Assembly: GCA_038373885.1 (NCBI GenBank)
Contig: JAWZYV010013009.1
Span: forward strand, 1-64,000
Origin: Cheiracanthium punctorium
Taxonomy: Eukaryota > Arthropoda > Arachnida > Araneae > Cheiracanthiidae
Direction of reading: 5' to 3'
Length of the DNA: 64,000 nt
This document shows, one piece after another, positions 10,698 through 24,273 of this stretch. Made by a program: the position numbers and the translations under genes. Every line of letters begins with the position of its first letter. Position 1 is the first letter of the stretch. The notes under the pieces were generated by a model. It searched no databases, was not told the DNA's origin, and was given only the letters and a program-made list of their open reading frames with translations.

Positions 10698-13426
10698 GCG
10701 CTCCCACCAAATTTTTTATCAAAAAAAGGGCAAAAAGGGACCATCTGTAAGAAAAAGGGACCAAAAAGGAACTATTTAATAAACGGTCATTTTTAAAGGA
10801 ATAAAAAATTTCCTCTGAAATACAACCTCAATTTTACATCTCTTACTTCTTAGTCCTTTACACTGAAGTAAACACAATGAAAATATTCCCACATGAATAA
10901 TATAAAACTTCACTAAACCACTTTTAAGTTTTTATACATTGTTTTTGAATTGAATATTTTGAAAGATACAAAATTGAGAGTTCCACTGCATAATTTATTC
11001 AGTTCCCTAATACACACTTATTGTTCACAAAGAAATAAAATTGAAAGATTTCATTAATCAAATGTGTAACATTCTTCTGGAAATGATTACTAACACACAT
11101 AATTAGATGAAATCCTGGCTCTTATAATAACTAAACAAAGCTTAAACTACATTCTTGTAGACTCATACAAAACTCAAGCACAATTTGCTGAATATGCAGA
11201 ATTAAAAAAAAAATAAGTAAAATAAAAAAAAAAAAAACTGAAATCCGCCAATCAGCGACCCCTCCCCTAAAAAAAAAAAAAAAAAAAAAAAAAATGAATA
11301 AATAACAAAAAAAAAAAACCTTCCGCTTTGCACAGGCCTTATTATTAAAGGTCAAAATTAACGGTCGCCACTCGCCGACTATATTTTTGAAAGTGGAGAC
11401 TGCAAATTTATGTACCAGTCGCCACAGTTTATTTCCCCACTCTTTTTCCTTTTTTTACACAAAGTTTATATTAATTGAAAGTAAAACAGAAACAGGGCAT
11501 TAAAACAGATGTTGTTGACAGGAGTCAACTAAAGTCCAAGATCGATGTCGGCATGGCGGGGAGGGGGAGAACTGGATCATTGATAAAGGGTATTAGTACC
11601 ATTTGACCAATTAGCAAAAGTTATCATCTGTTATGGAAATTTTCAAACAGGGGATTACGAAAATGCGTAAGATTGCGGTTTGAAGCAGACACCTGCACTT
11701 GTTTGTTTTGCAAGGGCTCTCTTTCTGAGAACAAAAATCCGAAGAGTGGCGAGCATTCATTTATAAATTATTTTCTTGCGATCTATTAATACCAAAAAAT
11801 AAAATAAAATAAATAAATATTTCAAGATTTATTCCGGCATAATAAGGCTTATGGCCAGCATAAAGTTGATGACAGCTGTCCGTCGTGGAACAATGTTTGT
11901 TGTGAACAAAGACCAATGGAGTATGCAAATGCAGCCGCGGGGGATTTAAAAATAGGGATACTTTGTTCTCGCAAAAAGGCAATTTTGTGTACCATATAGA
12001 AAATATTCAGAACTGGTTTGGTGCAATCTGAAAATCGTTAAAGTTTATTCCTAAGCGTTCATTTCTTATAGTCAGACACATACATTCAGATCAATGGACG
12101 TCATGAAGTCGCGCAATTTAATTCTCAAAAAGGCGCTTTTCATTTCTAAATGAATCCGTAATTCCCTAATGGTTTGTAAATATCTTTAATAACTATAGAT
12201 AATTTGAATTAGGAAGGCCAGATAATGATTATACTAAGCAATCATTAAAAACAAAAACTTGCAAGTGCGTAAAACAGCCAGTTATAAACTACAGAAGCTG
12301 CCATTATTTATACTGACAGTTTTCACCAAAAAGCTGAAGTCTAGAATTATGATTGTGAAATAATTATCAAATATAACACCCAAATTGTAGGATAGGCGGT
12401 GAAGTTATTTTGAATTCCTTTCTTACCCCCAACTGAAAGTTATGTTAGTTTTTTATTGCTACATTAGGTGAAAATAATCACCCCAGAGGTGCCTCTTTTT
12501 GAGTTACGCGAACGAAAGAAAACAGATGAAATGAATAAGCGATGACTGTCACTCTCTGATTCTGATAAGTTACTTTTTTCCTAATTGAATGCTTATTTTT
12601 AAAGGGAAATTTTATCGGGTTTCATTTACGATAAATGTCCGATTGCGTTGCTTGGAATTTTGTGAAGGAACAGTTATACATCGTGTTTAGTTAAGGGTCG
12701 TTTCAATCGATCATATTTTTGTTACGGTATCATTTTAATAGAAAGTGTTTCGTAAAGGGGCGCGTAAAACGATCGATAATCTTGACTGCAATGATCCATG
12801 TAACGGAAGGGGCAGGGGGAACGGCAAGTTTTCGAGTGAAAACTTGGACATACCAGGGCAAAGGGGGAAAAAAGGGATGCCAATTGCTGAAAGGTTGTCG
12901 GACGCCGTGCTTTTTAAAGAGTCGTAGTAGGGGGGGCACTACAAAGAAATACTTTTGGCAAACGCAAGGTAGTACTTACATGTTAATTCAAGGAAGGCTA
13001 GATGTAGCATGCACGGATCCGATATTGGTACCGGGACAAAGCCACATATTCCGCAAATCACCATCCTCAGATGAGCGTTAGTGTGTTCTGGATGGTTCTG
13101 GTAAAAAAGTGTTGCCGGACTGGTTGCTACGATGTGACGTAGGTCGACCGACCTACGTCACATCGTAGCAACCCGGTAAGCTCAGCCGTGCGCCGCTTCA
13201 AAGTGAAGATGAACTAAGGATAATGGTTTAATCAACAATGAAAAAACGGTCATTCTGCCGATTTTAGATCTCTTGGCCGACGCCGACGATACACAATTAT
13301 TCTTCATTAAAATTAAAAAAAAAAAAAATGGACCAATACGGACCAAAATAGCCTAAAACGGACCAAAACGGAACTGGCACCAAAAAACGGACTTTTAGGG
13401 AAAAAAGGGACCAAGTGGGAGCCCTG
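10698..13426. mobile_element. hAT-like element with GCTCCCAC ends
   Basis: The left end reads GCGCTCCCACC and the right end, reversed, CAGGGCTCCCACTTGG. Both ends have reiterated GGACC words just inside. An imperfect 8-bp duplication flanks it (ACTGTTTA on the left, ACTGTTTT on the right), as expected for hAT. If the canonical CAGGG start applies, two bases have been lost on the left. No clear transposase is visible. Open frames at 12719-13081 overlap in two frames and show nothing I recognise. Confidence 0.6.
13122..13173. repeat. Perfect 52-bp palindrome (25-bp arms, 2-bp centre)
   Basis: Arms GGTTGCTACGATGTGACG... and the exact reverse complement are separated only by AC. Arm lengths are 25 bp (13122-13146 and 13149-13173). 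It is GC-richer than its surroundings and lies near the right end of the hAT-like element. Confidence 0.95.
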
Positions 13427-13434
13427 ACTGTTTT

Positions 13435-15167
13435 GACTGAAAACAGAAAATTCAACAAGCAAATATTGGCAATTTTTCATATTATCAATCAGTATACTAC
13501 ATCTTAAGGATTTCCGTAATGAATTGATCAATATGCTATTTGTGAAGGCTGTGATAATGTTATGAGTACACACAGTAATTAACAGGGGGAAAAAAACTGT
13601 TTTTATTGAAAGTATTTTTTAAAAAAATTTATAAAAAAATACAATCGGTCTGAGAGAATGCTGTAACATGCTTAAACAAAGCTAAACTTTCATGATTAAG
13701 ATACACAGGGCTGTGATAAGCCTTTTTTTTTTTTTTTTTTAAGAATTGAAGACAAATGTCTAAATATCAAATGTTTATACTGAAAATTGGTGTAACATTC
13801 ATGTGAGCAAAGCATAAAAATTTGCATTTTATATATTCATAAAATTTGTACAGCATAAGCTTTATTACTGAATAACCCATGTAGCTACACTTATATAACT
13901 AAATTAGTGACAGCTAGGTAAAATAAGGACATAATGTGCATGCCTGAAGACTTACTGTACTTCATTTAATTTATGTATACTTCTACAGTGGTGTTTTTAA
14001 TTATTAAAATGAAACATAGTAAATGTTGATTTTTACTAGTTAAAAGACTGGTCATTCATGGTGTGTTTATTTACTTACAAGATAAAAAAGAAAATATGAA
14101 CATAAAAATTGAGCAATATTTGCATAGCCTATTACTGAATAAATTCACAAAAGCACCCAAATTCAAATTCAGAGGCAAAATTGTTCTGAAACACTTCTGC
14201 TATATGTGTTTAATGTAGATTCAAGTTAACAAAGGAAATTTTCTTAACAAAAATCTGGTACTTGAGTTAACTGGCTTTTCATACAAGTCTCATTGTGTGT
14301 ATTTAAAGAAAATAGGCCTTTATAAAAAAAAATATAAAAACACCCTAAATTAACATGATGGTACAATGGAAGGGAATTGTTAGCTATAGACAACAGTTAC
14401 TTTAAAAACAATTACTTTGATTCCCTCAAAATTGCCAGACACTGGCTGCTGTCTACTGTAAATAAAAAGTACTACTGCTTTTTATTATATTTTTGAACTC
14501 TTTTAATCACATTTATCAGTCATATATATCCAAGCTATTCAAAATATATATCACAAGACATAAACAGAGCATCTTATAAGTGTATACATTTAAAGAGCAG
14601 AATACAATAGCACACAATAACTATGTAAAATCACACATAATTACATACATTGGTAGACAGAAGCATTAAAATCTGACATATTTAACAAACATGCAAACTG
14701 CAACACACTTTATTAACAATGAATAATGCTGACTGATATGCAATATTAAAATTGTTAAAATTAATTTTCTTGTTACTGCTTTTTGAGATAAAATAGTTAA
14801 AGGAACATTCTCAATTTTAAGTGTTAAATAAAGTAAAAGAGAGGTGGAGAGGGTGTTAGGATAATTGGGCAGTTCAGTTAACAGGATTTCGAATAAATCA
14901 GCAGTCTATAGTAAAAACAAAGATTAGTGAAATGCTGTACGAAAATGCAGTTTAGAAAAATAAGTATAAACCTCAAAAAGTCTTAAGTAATAAAATAGAA
15001 AATTGCATTAGTAGATACCATAAACAGTAACAGTCATACATATACACATACATGCACATGCCATTTAAAATGCTATTATGTGTCACATGGATTCGAACCA
15101 TACTTTGTTCACTTTAAACAATCTGACTGAAAATATATCTATAAAAAAATTAATAATAATCTCAACT
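13435..15167 (-). other. 3' UTR and downstream region of centrin
   Basis: This stretch directly follows the centrin stop codon. It is AT-rich, has no coding signal, and contains several AATAAA-type poly(A) signals on the minus strand, for example near 14710 and 13858. I cannot tell which is used. A T-run at 13722-13740 and poly-A tracts are the only other features. Confidence 0.4.
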
Positions 15168-15257
15168 TTAATATAAACAAGTCTTTTTCATTATCCTGAG
15201 AAACTCTTCTTGATTAACTTCCCCATCACCATCTCGGTCAGCTTCATCAATCATTTC
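15168..15257 (-). CDS. Centrin, last coding exon (EF-hand 4 and C-terminus)
   Basis: This 90-bp exon encodes [19 protein letters not shown] and [10 protein letters not shown] followed by a TAA stop. Loop 4 ([12 protein letters not shown]) is a canonical calcium-binding EF-hand. The terminal KKTxLY is the normal centrin ending. The acceptor is TTTCAAAG/GAA, phase 0, which joins directly to EELQ of the previous exon. The four exons found total 168 residues, compared with about 170 for centrin-2, so only a few N-terminal residues are missing. The coding part of the gene spans about 21.9 kb, with introns of 9328, 2696 and 9340 bp. Confidence 0.96.
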   Translation of the reverse strand, partial: EMIDEADRDGDGEVNQEEFLRIMKKTCLY

Positions 15258-16104
15258 CTTTGAAAAGACAGAAATATAATGAAGTTAAAAAAAAAAAAAA
15301 AAACTGAAATTCCACCAGATTTGATACATACACTGGAATGTATTTAAAAAAAATTATATTATGTGCAAAATTACTTTTAAAATACGTAGGGAATTTATAG
15401 GGGTATTCATGTACACTTACACTAATATCTGAAAATATTGGGATACAATATTTCTGGATGTGTCATTTTTCGAATAGTTTTGTGAAGATTGGTAACTCAT
15501 AATTAGTAAAATATCCAAAAACAGCACATACATGTTGAAATTCCCATTAACAATACTATCTTACTTACTTAAATTAAGCTGTAATCATACCTGCAACTTT
15601 TGTGGAAGAATATACACAAGCAGCAATCTCACACGACTTGCTTAACAGGAAAATATTGTGGAAAGGATTGCTATTCAGTTGGGTTAGTTAGATGAATGGC
15701 CACACCCTTTTTGGCATATTATCTCACTATGCGCAATTTAACCAATAATGACAATATAAGTTTGTGTTTGTTGTTGCGGTGTTACTTGTGTGACCTTTTG
15801 CGGTCCATTTTATTTCGTGTCTGTACTTATACTCTTATAAAAACATGAGCCTTAATTCAAAGAAAAAGGAAGAGCTTTACGCTGCACTCATCACTTTGAC
15901 AGCTGCAGGAAAAGAGTAAAAAATGGGAAAATAAAAAGAATCTGAGCATGCAAATGTGAATTTGGTTAACTTGGGTACAATTTATTTTTCTTCATAGCAG
16001 GTAAAAATATGGAGACATTGAATTGCTGAAGGCAATCCAAGAACCGCTATTCACTGTCAATAATAAATTGCAAGGCTGGGCCGTGGATAGTAGTACATAC
16101 CAAA

Positions 16105-16136
<32 letters not shown>

Positions 16137-18839
16137 ATTCAAACACAGCCTTTCTGAACTGTTCTTTCCAGTTTTTTCCTCCACTCCCCGCGATTCACTC
16201 ATCCAGCAGTACCTATAAGCATATGCCAGGCTGATGGCATCAAGCTGCCCTAATACACATCTGCTGATTTGCTAATCATGAAAACAAAAGTTAGAAGTAC
16301 TATAAAAGCAAGTTGGTAGTAAAATTTAAAATTACTTTTCAACTGTTTTTGACACATTGGTTAAATACTGAGTGCTTATTTGCAGAATTTTTAATGAAAC
16401 ACAATTTATTTATAAATGCTGCCGATCATGCAGGCCCATCATTTTGGAAGATGTTTCCTAATTCAGAATAATGAAAAAAAAAAAAATGTAAATGTGCTAA
16501 AATTAAATCTTTTGGAATCTCTGTGGGTGTTAAAAGATAAAATTGATTCATAAAATTTGGTATTAAAGCTGCAAATCCTTACTTAGGCCAAAACAAGCTG
16601 ATGCTTGTAGAAACAGGGACAGACACAAGTTGCAGAAACAGGGTACCCTGTCATGGAAACAGGACAACATGGTGACATTGTCGCAGAAACAGAATGATCC
16701 ATTGCAGATAAATGATCTTCAACAGAGTTGAAAAATGCTCTGAAGACCACTTTCATGTAATTGTATTTTTCAATTAACAATGTTTAAATGCACCCACATC
16801 TTTGTATGTACATGCATGCATAAATATATATATATATTGTGCAGCAGAAAAATATTTGTATTTCTGCAGCTTGTTGCCGAAAGCACCAAAGAACAAATTC
16901 TGTCACCAGGCCACTTGTAACCTGCCATTAAAAAAATTGAACAAATTTCACATTCTTTCTTGTTCGGACAGTTTAAACTTGACTGGAAAAATCTTCCTGT
17001 TTTTCAGGAAATTTTTTTTTTTTTTTTTTTAACCCCGATCTTCCTGTTTTAAGGCAAGATAGGTTGGCAGCTGTGCTAAAGCCTAGTGTGACTTAAAATG
17101 TGTAATTATATTGTAATACAAATTGATGCTATTTTTAATTTCATTACTTATTTTTATTAAAAAGCATGTGTGTTTACTTTTCAGATAACTTAAATACTGG
17201 ACTTTTTTATATCTTCTAGTTTTCATAGGAAAGGCTTGGCATTAATTTGGAATGTTCCAAAATTATTCTCATTTCCTTCTCATAATAAATTATGCATTTA
17301 TAGGTTTATATTATGTAATTGTTGTATTAAAATTTTCATTTGAAAGATTTTCTACTTATTTTAACAGAAATTTAACACTGTTATTAAAAGATTATGCACA
17401 AAATGAAAAGATTTCGACATAGACAATTGCCTGCTAAACAATCTACACTACAGTAAATTTTTTATTAAAATAATTAAAAGTTTACTATCGGGGAGGGAGA
17501 AAAAATTTCCTATAGGTTAACAGAGAGAGAGAGAGATCTAAGATGACAACCGTCCAACAATCTCAACAATATTTGGGTATTTCATGCTATCATCAGCCTG
17601 TTTTGAAGTTCTGAAATTTCCCCCTAATATGGGTCGATTCTCACATTGCTATTTGGATACTTTATTTAATTGCAGCATTATCGTTCATCAAATACATTTT
17701 TTTATATCCAAATACAAAGGCAAGAAATATGCAACATAACTCATCTTTGAAGTGTCCTTGTTTAATAAATCTTGGATAGTTTTAATAATATGAAGCTCTT
17801 AAAAAATTTTGACAAGAATGTTTTTACCCAATATGCATTTTGCAGGTGAAATATGGGGCTTCTGAACATTAGTTATAAATTCATGTTTCTCAGAATCAAA
17901 AATATTCAATAAAGCAAGATCAACTTCATAGGCCAAGGGAATTTTTCACATGTAATAAATTTATAACATAGAGATCATCAACAATCTATTTAGTAAAACT
18001 TTTAATTGCTTCAGGTTTACACATCTGTCTTATAATCAGGAGTGTTTGTGACCCAAAGGAAAAAAATCCTGAAAATTACCTGTGCACATATAAAAAATCC
18101 TGAATATTACCAATACACAAACACAGTATGATATCCATTAATATACCCAACTGATACACATTAAATAAACCAAACTATACTGACATTAAAATTTATCATT
18201 GTGAGTTTACAAATTATCAATGTTCAATCAGGGTGCACAGTTTAGAAAACTCCCCCCATATGTTATAACAGTAGAAATGCTAGAATTTTCAAGCATGAAG
18301 TAGGTGAAACCTCAACATCTATTTCGAACCACACAAGCTTTTCTTAAGCCAGGGATGAAATTGGCAAAAAAAACTTAAATCATATGAGAGCAAAAAATTG
18401 TATATGTGATACTTGTACATAATATATGTGAAAGAAGTTTTAAGAAGTAAAACATCAGAGAATGCTACAAGATAAAAATATTACACAGTTAATTAATAAC
18501 TTCTATCAGAAATCGACAGAAAAAGAGGAAATTTTCAGGAGAAAAAAGTGAATTCCTCATAATTCCCAAAAAGCTGAAATCAGTCAAAAAACAGAGAGTC
18601 ATCCCTGTTAAACATTCGAAATTTCACTAAGAGTAAAAAAAGTAGGGTTTTGAAGAGTTAGAAAACCCGAAAACATTATTCAAATTTAGTTAAAATTCAA
18701 ACACGGAAATACCTCAGTTATATAATTAAAAACATTAAAAGCCATTAAAATTTCCGTAAAATCTAAAAAACACGTCCGTACCCGTAAAATGAACCTCCGT
18801 ACCCTGATTAAACCCTATTGCAATATCTTTAAAAGAATT

Positions 18840-19246
18840 CAGTCAGATAAAGACAAAGTAAACCCTCTAGATACTGCAGGTATTTACAAAATAAATTTTT
18901 CTTACAGAGAATCCAACCTTCCCAGATACTAGATTGGTGTTACAAAAAGAAAAATTAATGACAGAATTAAAGAACACATAAACGATATAAAATACAATAG
19001 ACAGAGTACCGCCCTTTCCCGCCTAGACTTAAAAGAAAATATAGATATAGATTTCATAAATGTTAAGAAAATAGCTAATTACAATAACCACAGTTATGGC
19101 TTGAAACTGGAAGCGTTGGAAATAATGACACAAGAGGGAGCTGTCAACGACATGGTGCATGCGCAAATAGAGGAGTCGTGGCTGGAATTAATGAAGAAGC
19201 GGGGAGCGAGCCAGATGGGTTCAATTCTGAAGATGGCAGTGGATTA
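18840..19246 (+). pseudogene. GIY-YIG endonuclease domain of a Penelope-like element
   Basis: About 130 codons of homology to the C-terminal nuclease of Penelope-like elements. It aligns by eye with the copy at 6478-6900: KINFSYRESN against KINFTDNNSN, VTKRKINDRIKEHINDIKYN against MTKRKIKDRKKEYHNDIKFN, and YGLKLEALEIMTQEG against YYALNMEALQIITTDG. The catalytic GIY is kept, while YIG is broken by a TAG. Confidence 0.85.
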
Positions 19247-19258
19247 ACTGCCGAAAGC
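19227..19258 (+). ncRNA. Hammerhead-like fold
   Basis: CTGAAGA, T, GGCAG, an 8-nt loop, CTGCC, GAAAGC. It keeps the C-U-G-A-N-G-A and GAAA boxes around a 5-bp stem, with one extra base before the stem. It lies directly after the nuclease frame, on the same strand. Confidence 0.45.
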
Positions 19259-21768
19259 ACTAAAATGGTGCGTGTTTTAGATTTTACGGAAATTTTAATG
19301 GCTTTTAATGTTTTTAATTATATAACATTATTCAAATCTTGCAATCTCCCAATAAAACAAGTAATTTGGCTGGTGTGAAACAAACTTGCATGGTTACTTG
19401 AAAAACTCCTGTTTATACTGTATATTTAAAAGGGGGGAGGGGGTGAGAGAAATTGTATGTATTATATTTATACTCTTCAATTGAATAAAAATTGCTTTAG
19501 AAAATATATTCTGATACTTAAATTACTTTTTTAGAAAAAAAAAATGTAAAAGCCTTACATTTAATTTTATAATAGCTTTACTAAATGTTAGACAGAAAAA
19601 ATAATTTGCATCATTTTTGTGCAAAATAAAAAGCAATTTTTGATTGTTTAGTTAGTTGCAGAGGTTGGCCTTCTTGAGAGATATCCCCAGTTGATTGTTT
19701 TGAGGAGCATAGTGTCATTATGTATAGGCTTTGCAGTGCAGGATTTATTTAATTCTGAGGTAATTTTGCACTAAGTGCTAGTTTATTTTTACTTTCTTTT
19801 TCTAATTCTGCCTATTGACACCTGGTTGTGTAAGGGTTGTGTTTAAGATATTTCATAATAAAAAGGAATTCAAAAGGCTGCACATTAAACAATGATAAAC
19901 ACTTAATGCACAACAACTAACAGCTCCATCTACTTCTGGAATACTACTTGAAAATGATTAAAACGTAATGGGAAAAGGTTTCTCACATTCCAACACATCT
20001 AACTCATTCTATTCTAATAGAGAGCATTTCCACACTATCCCATTATTTTCTCTCCCCTCCCTGCACAAGCCCAAAGAATGCCAAACACAAGTGCAGACAC
20101 TCAGACTCCACCCTTATCAATTGAAAGAATCTGGATATATACTGCAACCACAGCTGCTGACCCATGACCCCAGCCAAACTATGTTTCTGCTACTAGACTA
20201 AATATTTTTACATAAAAACAGTTGGGATAAATAAATAAAATAAAAATTTTAATTACGATTATTTCTTTAACAAACCTAAATATGTTGGTCTGATGCATGC
20301 ATGTCTTACTCGAGCAAAAAGCAAGGTTTACCAAAGCTTCTGAGCCATGGTCAGAAATCACCGTTCCTAACCCCCCCGCAGCATGCACACGTGTCGAAGC
20401 AAGCATCCTGTGTATAAGCATGCATGCATGTCGAATTGGGCGATGCAACATGCGTACACACTTTGTCATTCATGCAATCAAAAACACCAATGATTCTCCC
20501 CGTTTGGCAATCCCCTGAAGGCAATCTGCTCTTTTCCAAAGACTTTTACTCATTTCTCTGTGTAAAGTGCAGCTGTTTTGTTGTTCAGTTAGATTTCCAA
20601 AAGTTCAACGGATTACATCGTTAGACACATAAAAATAAATTCACATTTGAAGCCTAGTAAGTTATTTCTGTGTCTGGTTAATAAAACAAATGTATTTTTG
20701 TTACTTGCTGAAATTTGTGTTGAACGGTAGGTAACATAATAAACATAACTAGATCTAATGTCGAAGTCATAAATTCAGGACTTATGGCTTTGTAACTCTG
20801 TTTTAAAAAGAGAAATGGAGAATTAAATGTTTTTAAAAATAATGGAATATTCAAGATTTATTTATGTATTTGAAAAGTGTATTTCTTTTTATAGTACTAA
20901 GATGCAAAATATGATATAGAAATGAACTTGTTTGTGAACTTGTGAACTGTTCAAATGAACTGAAGAAATGAACTTGTGAACTCTGAGCAATGCAATGTGG
21001 TTAAAAAAAAAAAAAAAAAAAAACTGGGCTTGGGGTAAGGTTCTTCAAAAATGGAGTTTTTGGAAAGTGAGACAAATTTTGATGGGCGATGATTTTACAA
21101 ACCTGCCCACATTTTGTATAAACAAAAGAAAGCTTGAGCCCAGACTGTCTGGTTCATACAGCAGAACATGAAAATCCAAATGGCGTGGAGTGGTATGCCA
21201 TATCTCAGTACACTGCCACATTGAAAAAAGTAAAATAAACCTTAAATTTCATCATAGTTTGACTCTGACCTCTAAATTTATACATTCCTTATTAAGGATA
21301 AGGCTGAATTTGTAAAACATGGTATCAATGTTCTACAATGGCCAAGAAAGTTGCCAGATATAAATTGCTTTGGGAATTTATGGAGTGTAATTGGAAGGAA
21401 AACATTGATAAAACAAAACATGAGCTTCAGTGAACAATAATTAAAGATTCACACCATAAAATAACAAAAATATGTTGCTAAACCTTGTGGATTTCATGCT
21501 TAAAAGAGCGGCTGTGGTGATTAAAGCCAGAAGCAACCAAACAACATACTACATGATTTTTTGTTTCAATTACACTCATTCATTACTTTTTCTGCTCAGA
21601 GGTTGAAACTGGTCCTTCAATTCCTTTTATTGACAAACCAAAATTGATTTTGATTTCTCATAACCTATACATTTTATTTGTATACTATGTATTTCTTTTT
21701 CAATAGCTTAATCATATCTTGTTTCTCAAGTAACATAGCATATTGACATTTTTAAAAATATCAATAAA

Positions 21769-21792
21769 TTCAATTCAATTAATTGAATTGAA
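21769..21792. repeat. Perfect 24-bp AT-rich palindrome
   Basis: TTCAATTCAATT followed directly by its reverse complement. It is probably simple-sequence in origin. Confidence 0.8.
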
Positions 21793-23593
21793 AATAAAAT
21801 ATTAATTCCTTGGTGCACTTTTTCTGTTAGTTTGAAAAACTGTTAGATTTTTTAAACTTGCAATATTTTTGCCCAGCAGAGTAGAGTAGTTACATAAGAA
21901 AAAGTTTTAATCAATATTTATTAAATTCTTGATCAACAGAGACTAATAATTTTTTTTAATGAATTTAAAAGACATTCACTAGTCAAACATGTTTAAATTT
22001 TGCATATTAATAAAATACTTTCTATGTTTAAAAAAGGAAGTACAGTTTAAATGTTCAGATTGTTTTATTAAATAATACAAATCGATGGAAAAAAATTACT
22101 CCAAAAAATTACTCTAAAATAAAATGTTCCTTGAGGTCAGAAAAGCAGTATGTAATAAGATTTTTTATCTGCTGCCAATAGAATTTTCATAATCTAAGTA
22201 ACTCAAACTGAGGGCTTACATTACAGAAATACAGTCATTTACATTTTGAAATATTGAAAAGGAGATAGCGTGAGCCTAGGAATATAAATTCAGCAGTACT
22301 TTTACGTTATCCGAACCCCAGCCAAATTTGGTGATTTTTTTTTGTCGCCAAGTATCTACGATGTTTTTTAGGCAAATTTTTGTTTCGCCAAATACCTACG
22401 TGATATTTATTTTGCCTTAAACAATTTCAATGCCTTCAAAACAAACATTTTAACACAAAATACAAAGTTAAAAATGTAAACAGACAAATTAACAGACTCA
22501 CCATTACATACAACAAAATTCAATGAGTGTTAAATCCTTACATCAACAATAAATAAAACGTATTACTATTCTGAAACTAAAATGATAATTTTCAAACTAA
22601 TTCACAGTTTAAATATGGACGTTACATCTGCTAGACCTCACATTATATTTCTGAAAAATGAGACAGATAAAAAAAAATTCTGTAGGTAATTTCACTAAGT
22701 TATTTATTCACTGAGCATCTACAAGGATGTTTTCCTGCTATACTGAATGCATTGAACATTTTCTATAACCTAAAGACATAAAATAGGCAATTCTACACAA
22801 ATCAAAATATTTTAAAAAGATACCCACATTTTCAGCTTTTTCTTGCAAATGTTAGTGGCGTCAATTCCTCACATGAACAAATATAACTGTATGCTGTTTT
22901 GAAATTTATTCATCAAATTTCAAACCTTTTACCGCTTTAAATAACAACATTTCTTTAACAATTCACATTTCACTCCGGAACACTCCCACTATCGAAAACA
23001 TACAATTTCAAAACATACGTGGAAGTAAAATTTGGCCCTATCCAATTGAATTGACTGGATCGTTATTTAGCCATTAGAAACTGCACGACAGCTGCCAATT
23101 GTTTTCAGAATTATAGCCCATTAATGGGATAAATAGACACACATACTTTACAAAACAATTCCTTCAACAACTCTGACAAAAATTTATTTTATCTTCTTCA
23201 TTCGTCGCTACATTTCTTATTAATTCATCTTTATCAAAATACATATATATTATATATATTTAACCAACACATTTATTATATATATATTTTATATATTAAC
23301 CATCTAAACTAAAATAAATATGGCAGCGCACATTAAATCTCAAGAAAGAATACAATAACAGGATCGCAGAAGGCAGCGGACAGAACAGACACAATCAGCT
23401 TTCTTTTGCTATTAAAACACATGCTTAGGGCCTACACAAGATTATTAAATCAAATAGGTGGACAAATGCAAAACAGAAAAATATGTTTTCCTTTGCTATT
23501 CAAACACAAGCTAACTTACTACAGACAAATAAAGCAAGGTTACCAAAAAAATAAAGGTCCCTGCACGATTCAGGAAGGGTTACCAGATAAAAA

Positions 23594-24273
23594 TTAGAGA
23601 TGAGTCCGGGCTCATTTTGTGAAGCTTGAGCCCGCCCGAGCCCGAGGACTTTTAATCCAAGCCCGAGCAATATTATTTAAGTCTGAGCCTGAGGACGAAA
23701 TTTCAGCTAAGATAAAAAAATGTAATTACTTCATTGATAGAATACAATGAATTTTGCCGTTTGTGCAAATTAAAGACAAATATAGTTAAAAACTCTCAAT
23801 GCACTTTCTAATTCTTCATATATCCATCCATGTTTATCAAATAATGTCGGATCTCATGACTAACTAATCAATATAAGCCGCCGTTCTGAAATAATGAAAG
23901 AGCTTAACGCACCTTCTAGGCGCCAGTGCCGCTATTTTTTTTATTTTTTATGAGTACAGTCAACTGCGGTTATAGTGAACCATCGGCTATAGTGAACGCA
24001 AACCATTTATCCCGATTCACATACAGTATCTCCATCCATTATGAAGACACTTGGGTTTTAGTGATCTTCGGATATAGTGGACGAAATTCGATGGTCCCCA
24101 GAGGTTCACTATAACCGGAGTTGACTGTACTTTTATTTTCCTCATGAATCACTTTTTAAAATATGTTTTAAGGAGTACGTTCAATAAAGGACAAATTTTT
24201 CACGAGCCCGAATGCAATTGTGAATTAGAGAGCCCGAGCTTTCGGGCTCGGGCTGAGCCCGTCTCATCTCTAA
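23594..24273. mobile_element. Inverted-repeat element with GAGCCCG-rich ends (middle shell)
   Basis: The ends read TTAGAGATGAG(T/A)C and then GGGCTC-type words, inverted at 23594 and 24273. A TAAAAA duplication flanks both sides. GC-rich repeats of GAGCCCGAG fill both end regions. The centre carries a third element. Confidence 0.85.
23957..24127. mobile_element. 171-bp Tigger/pogo-type MITE (innermost shell)
   Basis: Ends read CAGTCAACTGCGGTTATAGT and CAGTCAACTCCGGTTATAGT in inverted orientation, with TA on each side. It is typical in size and ends for a pogo/Tigger-derived MITE. Confidence 0.9.

Larger units (their letters stand above)
18719..19326 (+). mobile_element. Short Penelope-like relic bounded by inverted tails
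   Basis: A GIY-YIG nuclease relic on the + strand lies between two inverted copies of about 55 bp (18719-18774 and 19272-19326; the arm starts TTATATAATTAAAAACATTA). The conceptual protein reads GIYKINFSYRESN, then Y-stop-IGVTKRKINDRIKEH, then a region ending LKLEALEIMTQEGAVND. The stop lies inside the YIG motif, so it is dead. No RT is left. Inverted partial terminal copies are typical of Penelope-like elements. A hammerhead-like fold sits between the coding part and the right tail. Confidence 0.85.

Noticed and set aside
12719..13081. 120-codon + strand frame in the hAT-like element
   Set aside because: Another frame is also open over part of it, and no transposase motif is readable.
21769..21792. 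24-bp perfect palindrome as a regulatory site
   Set aside because: Pure AATT-type simple sequence; likely chance in AT-rich DNA.
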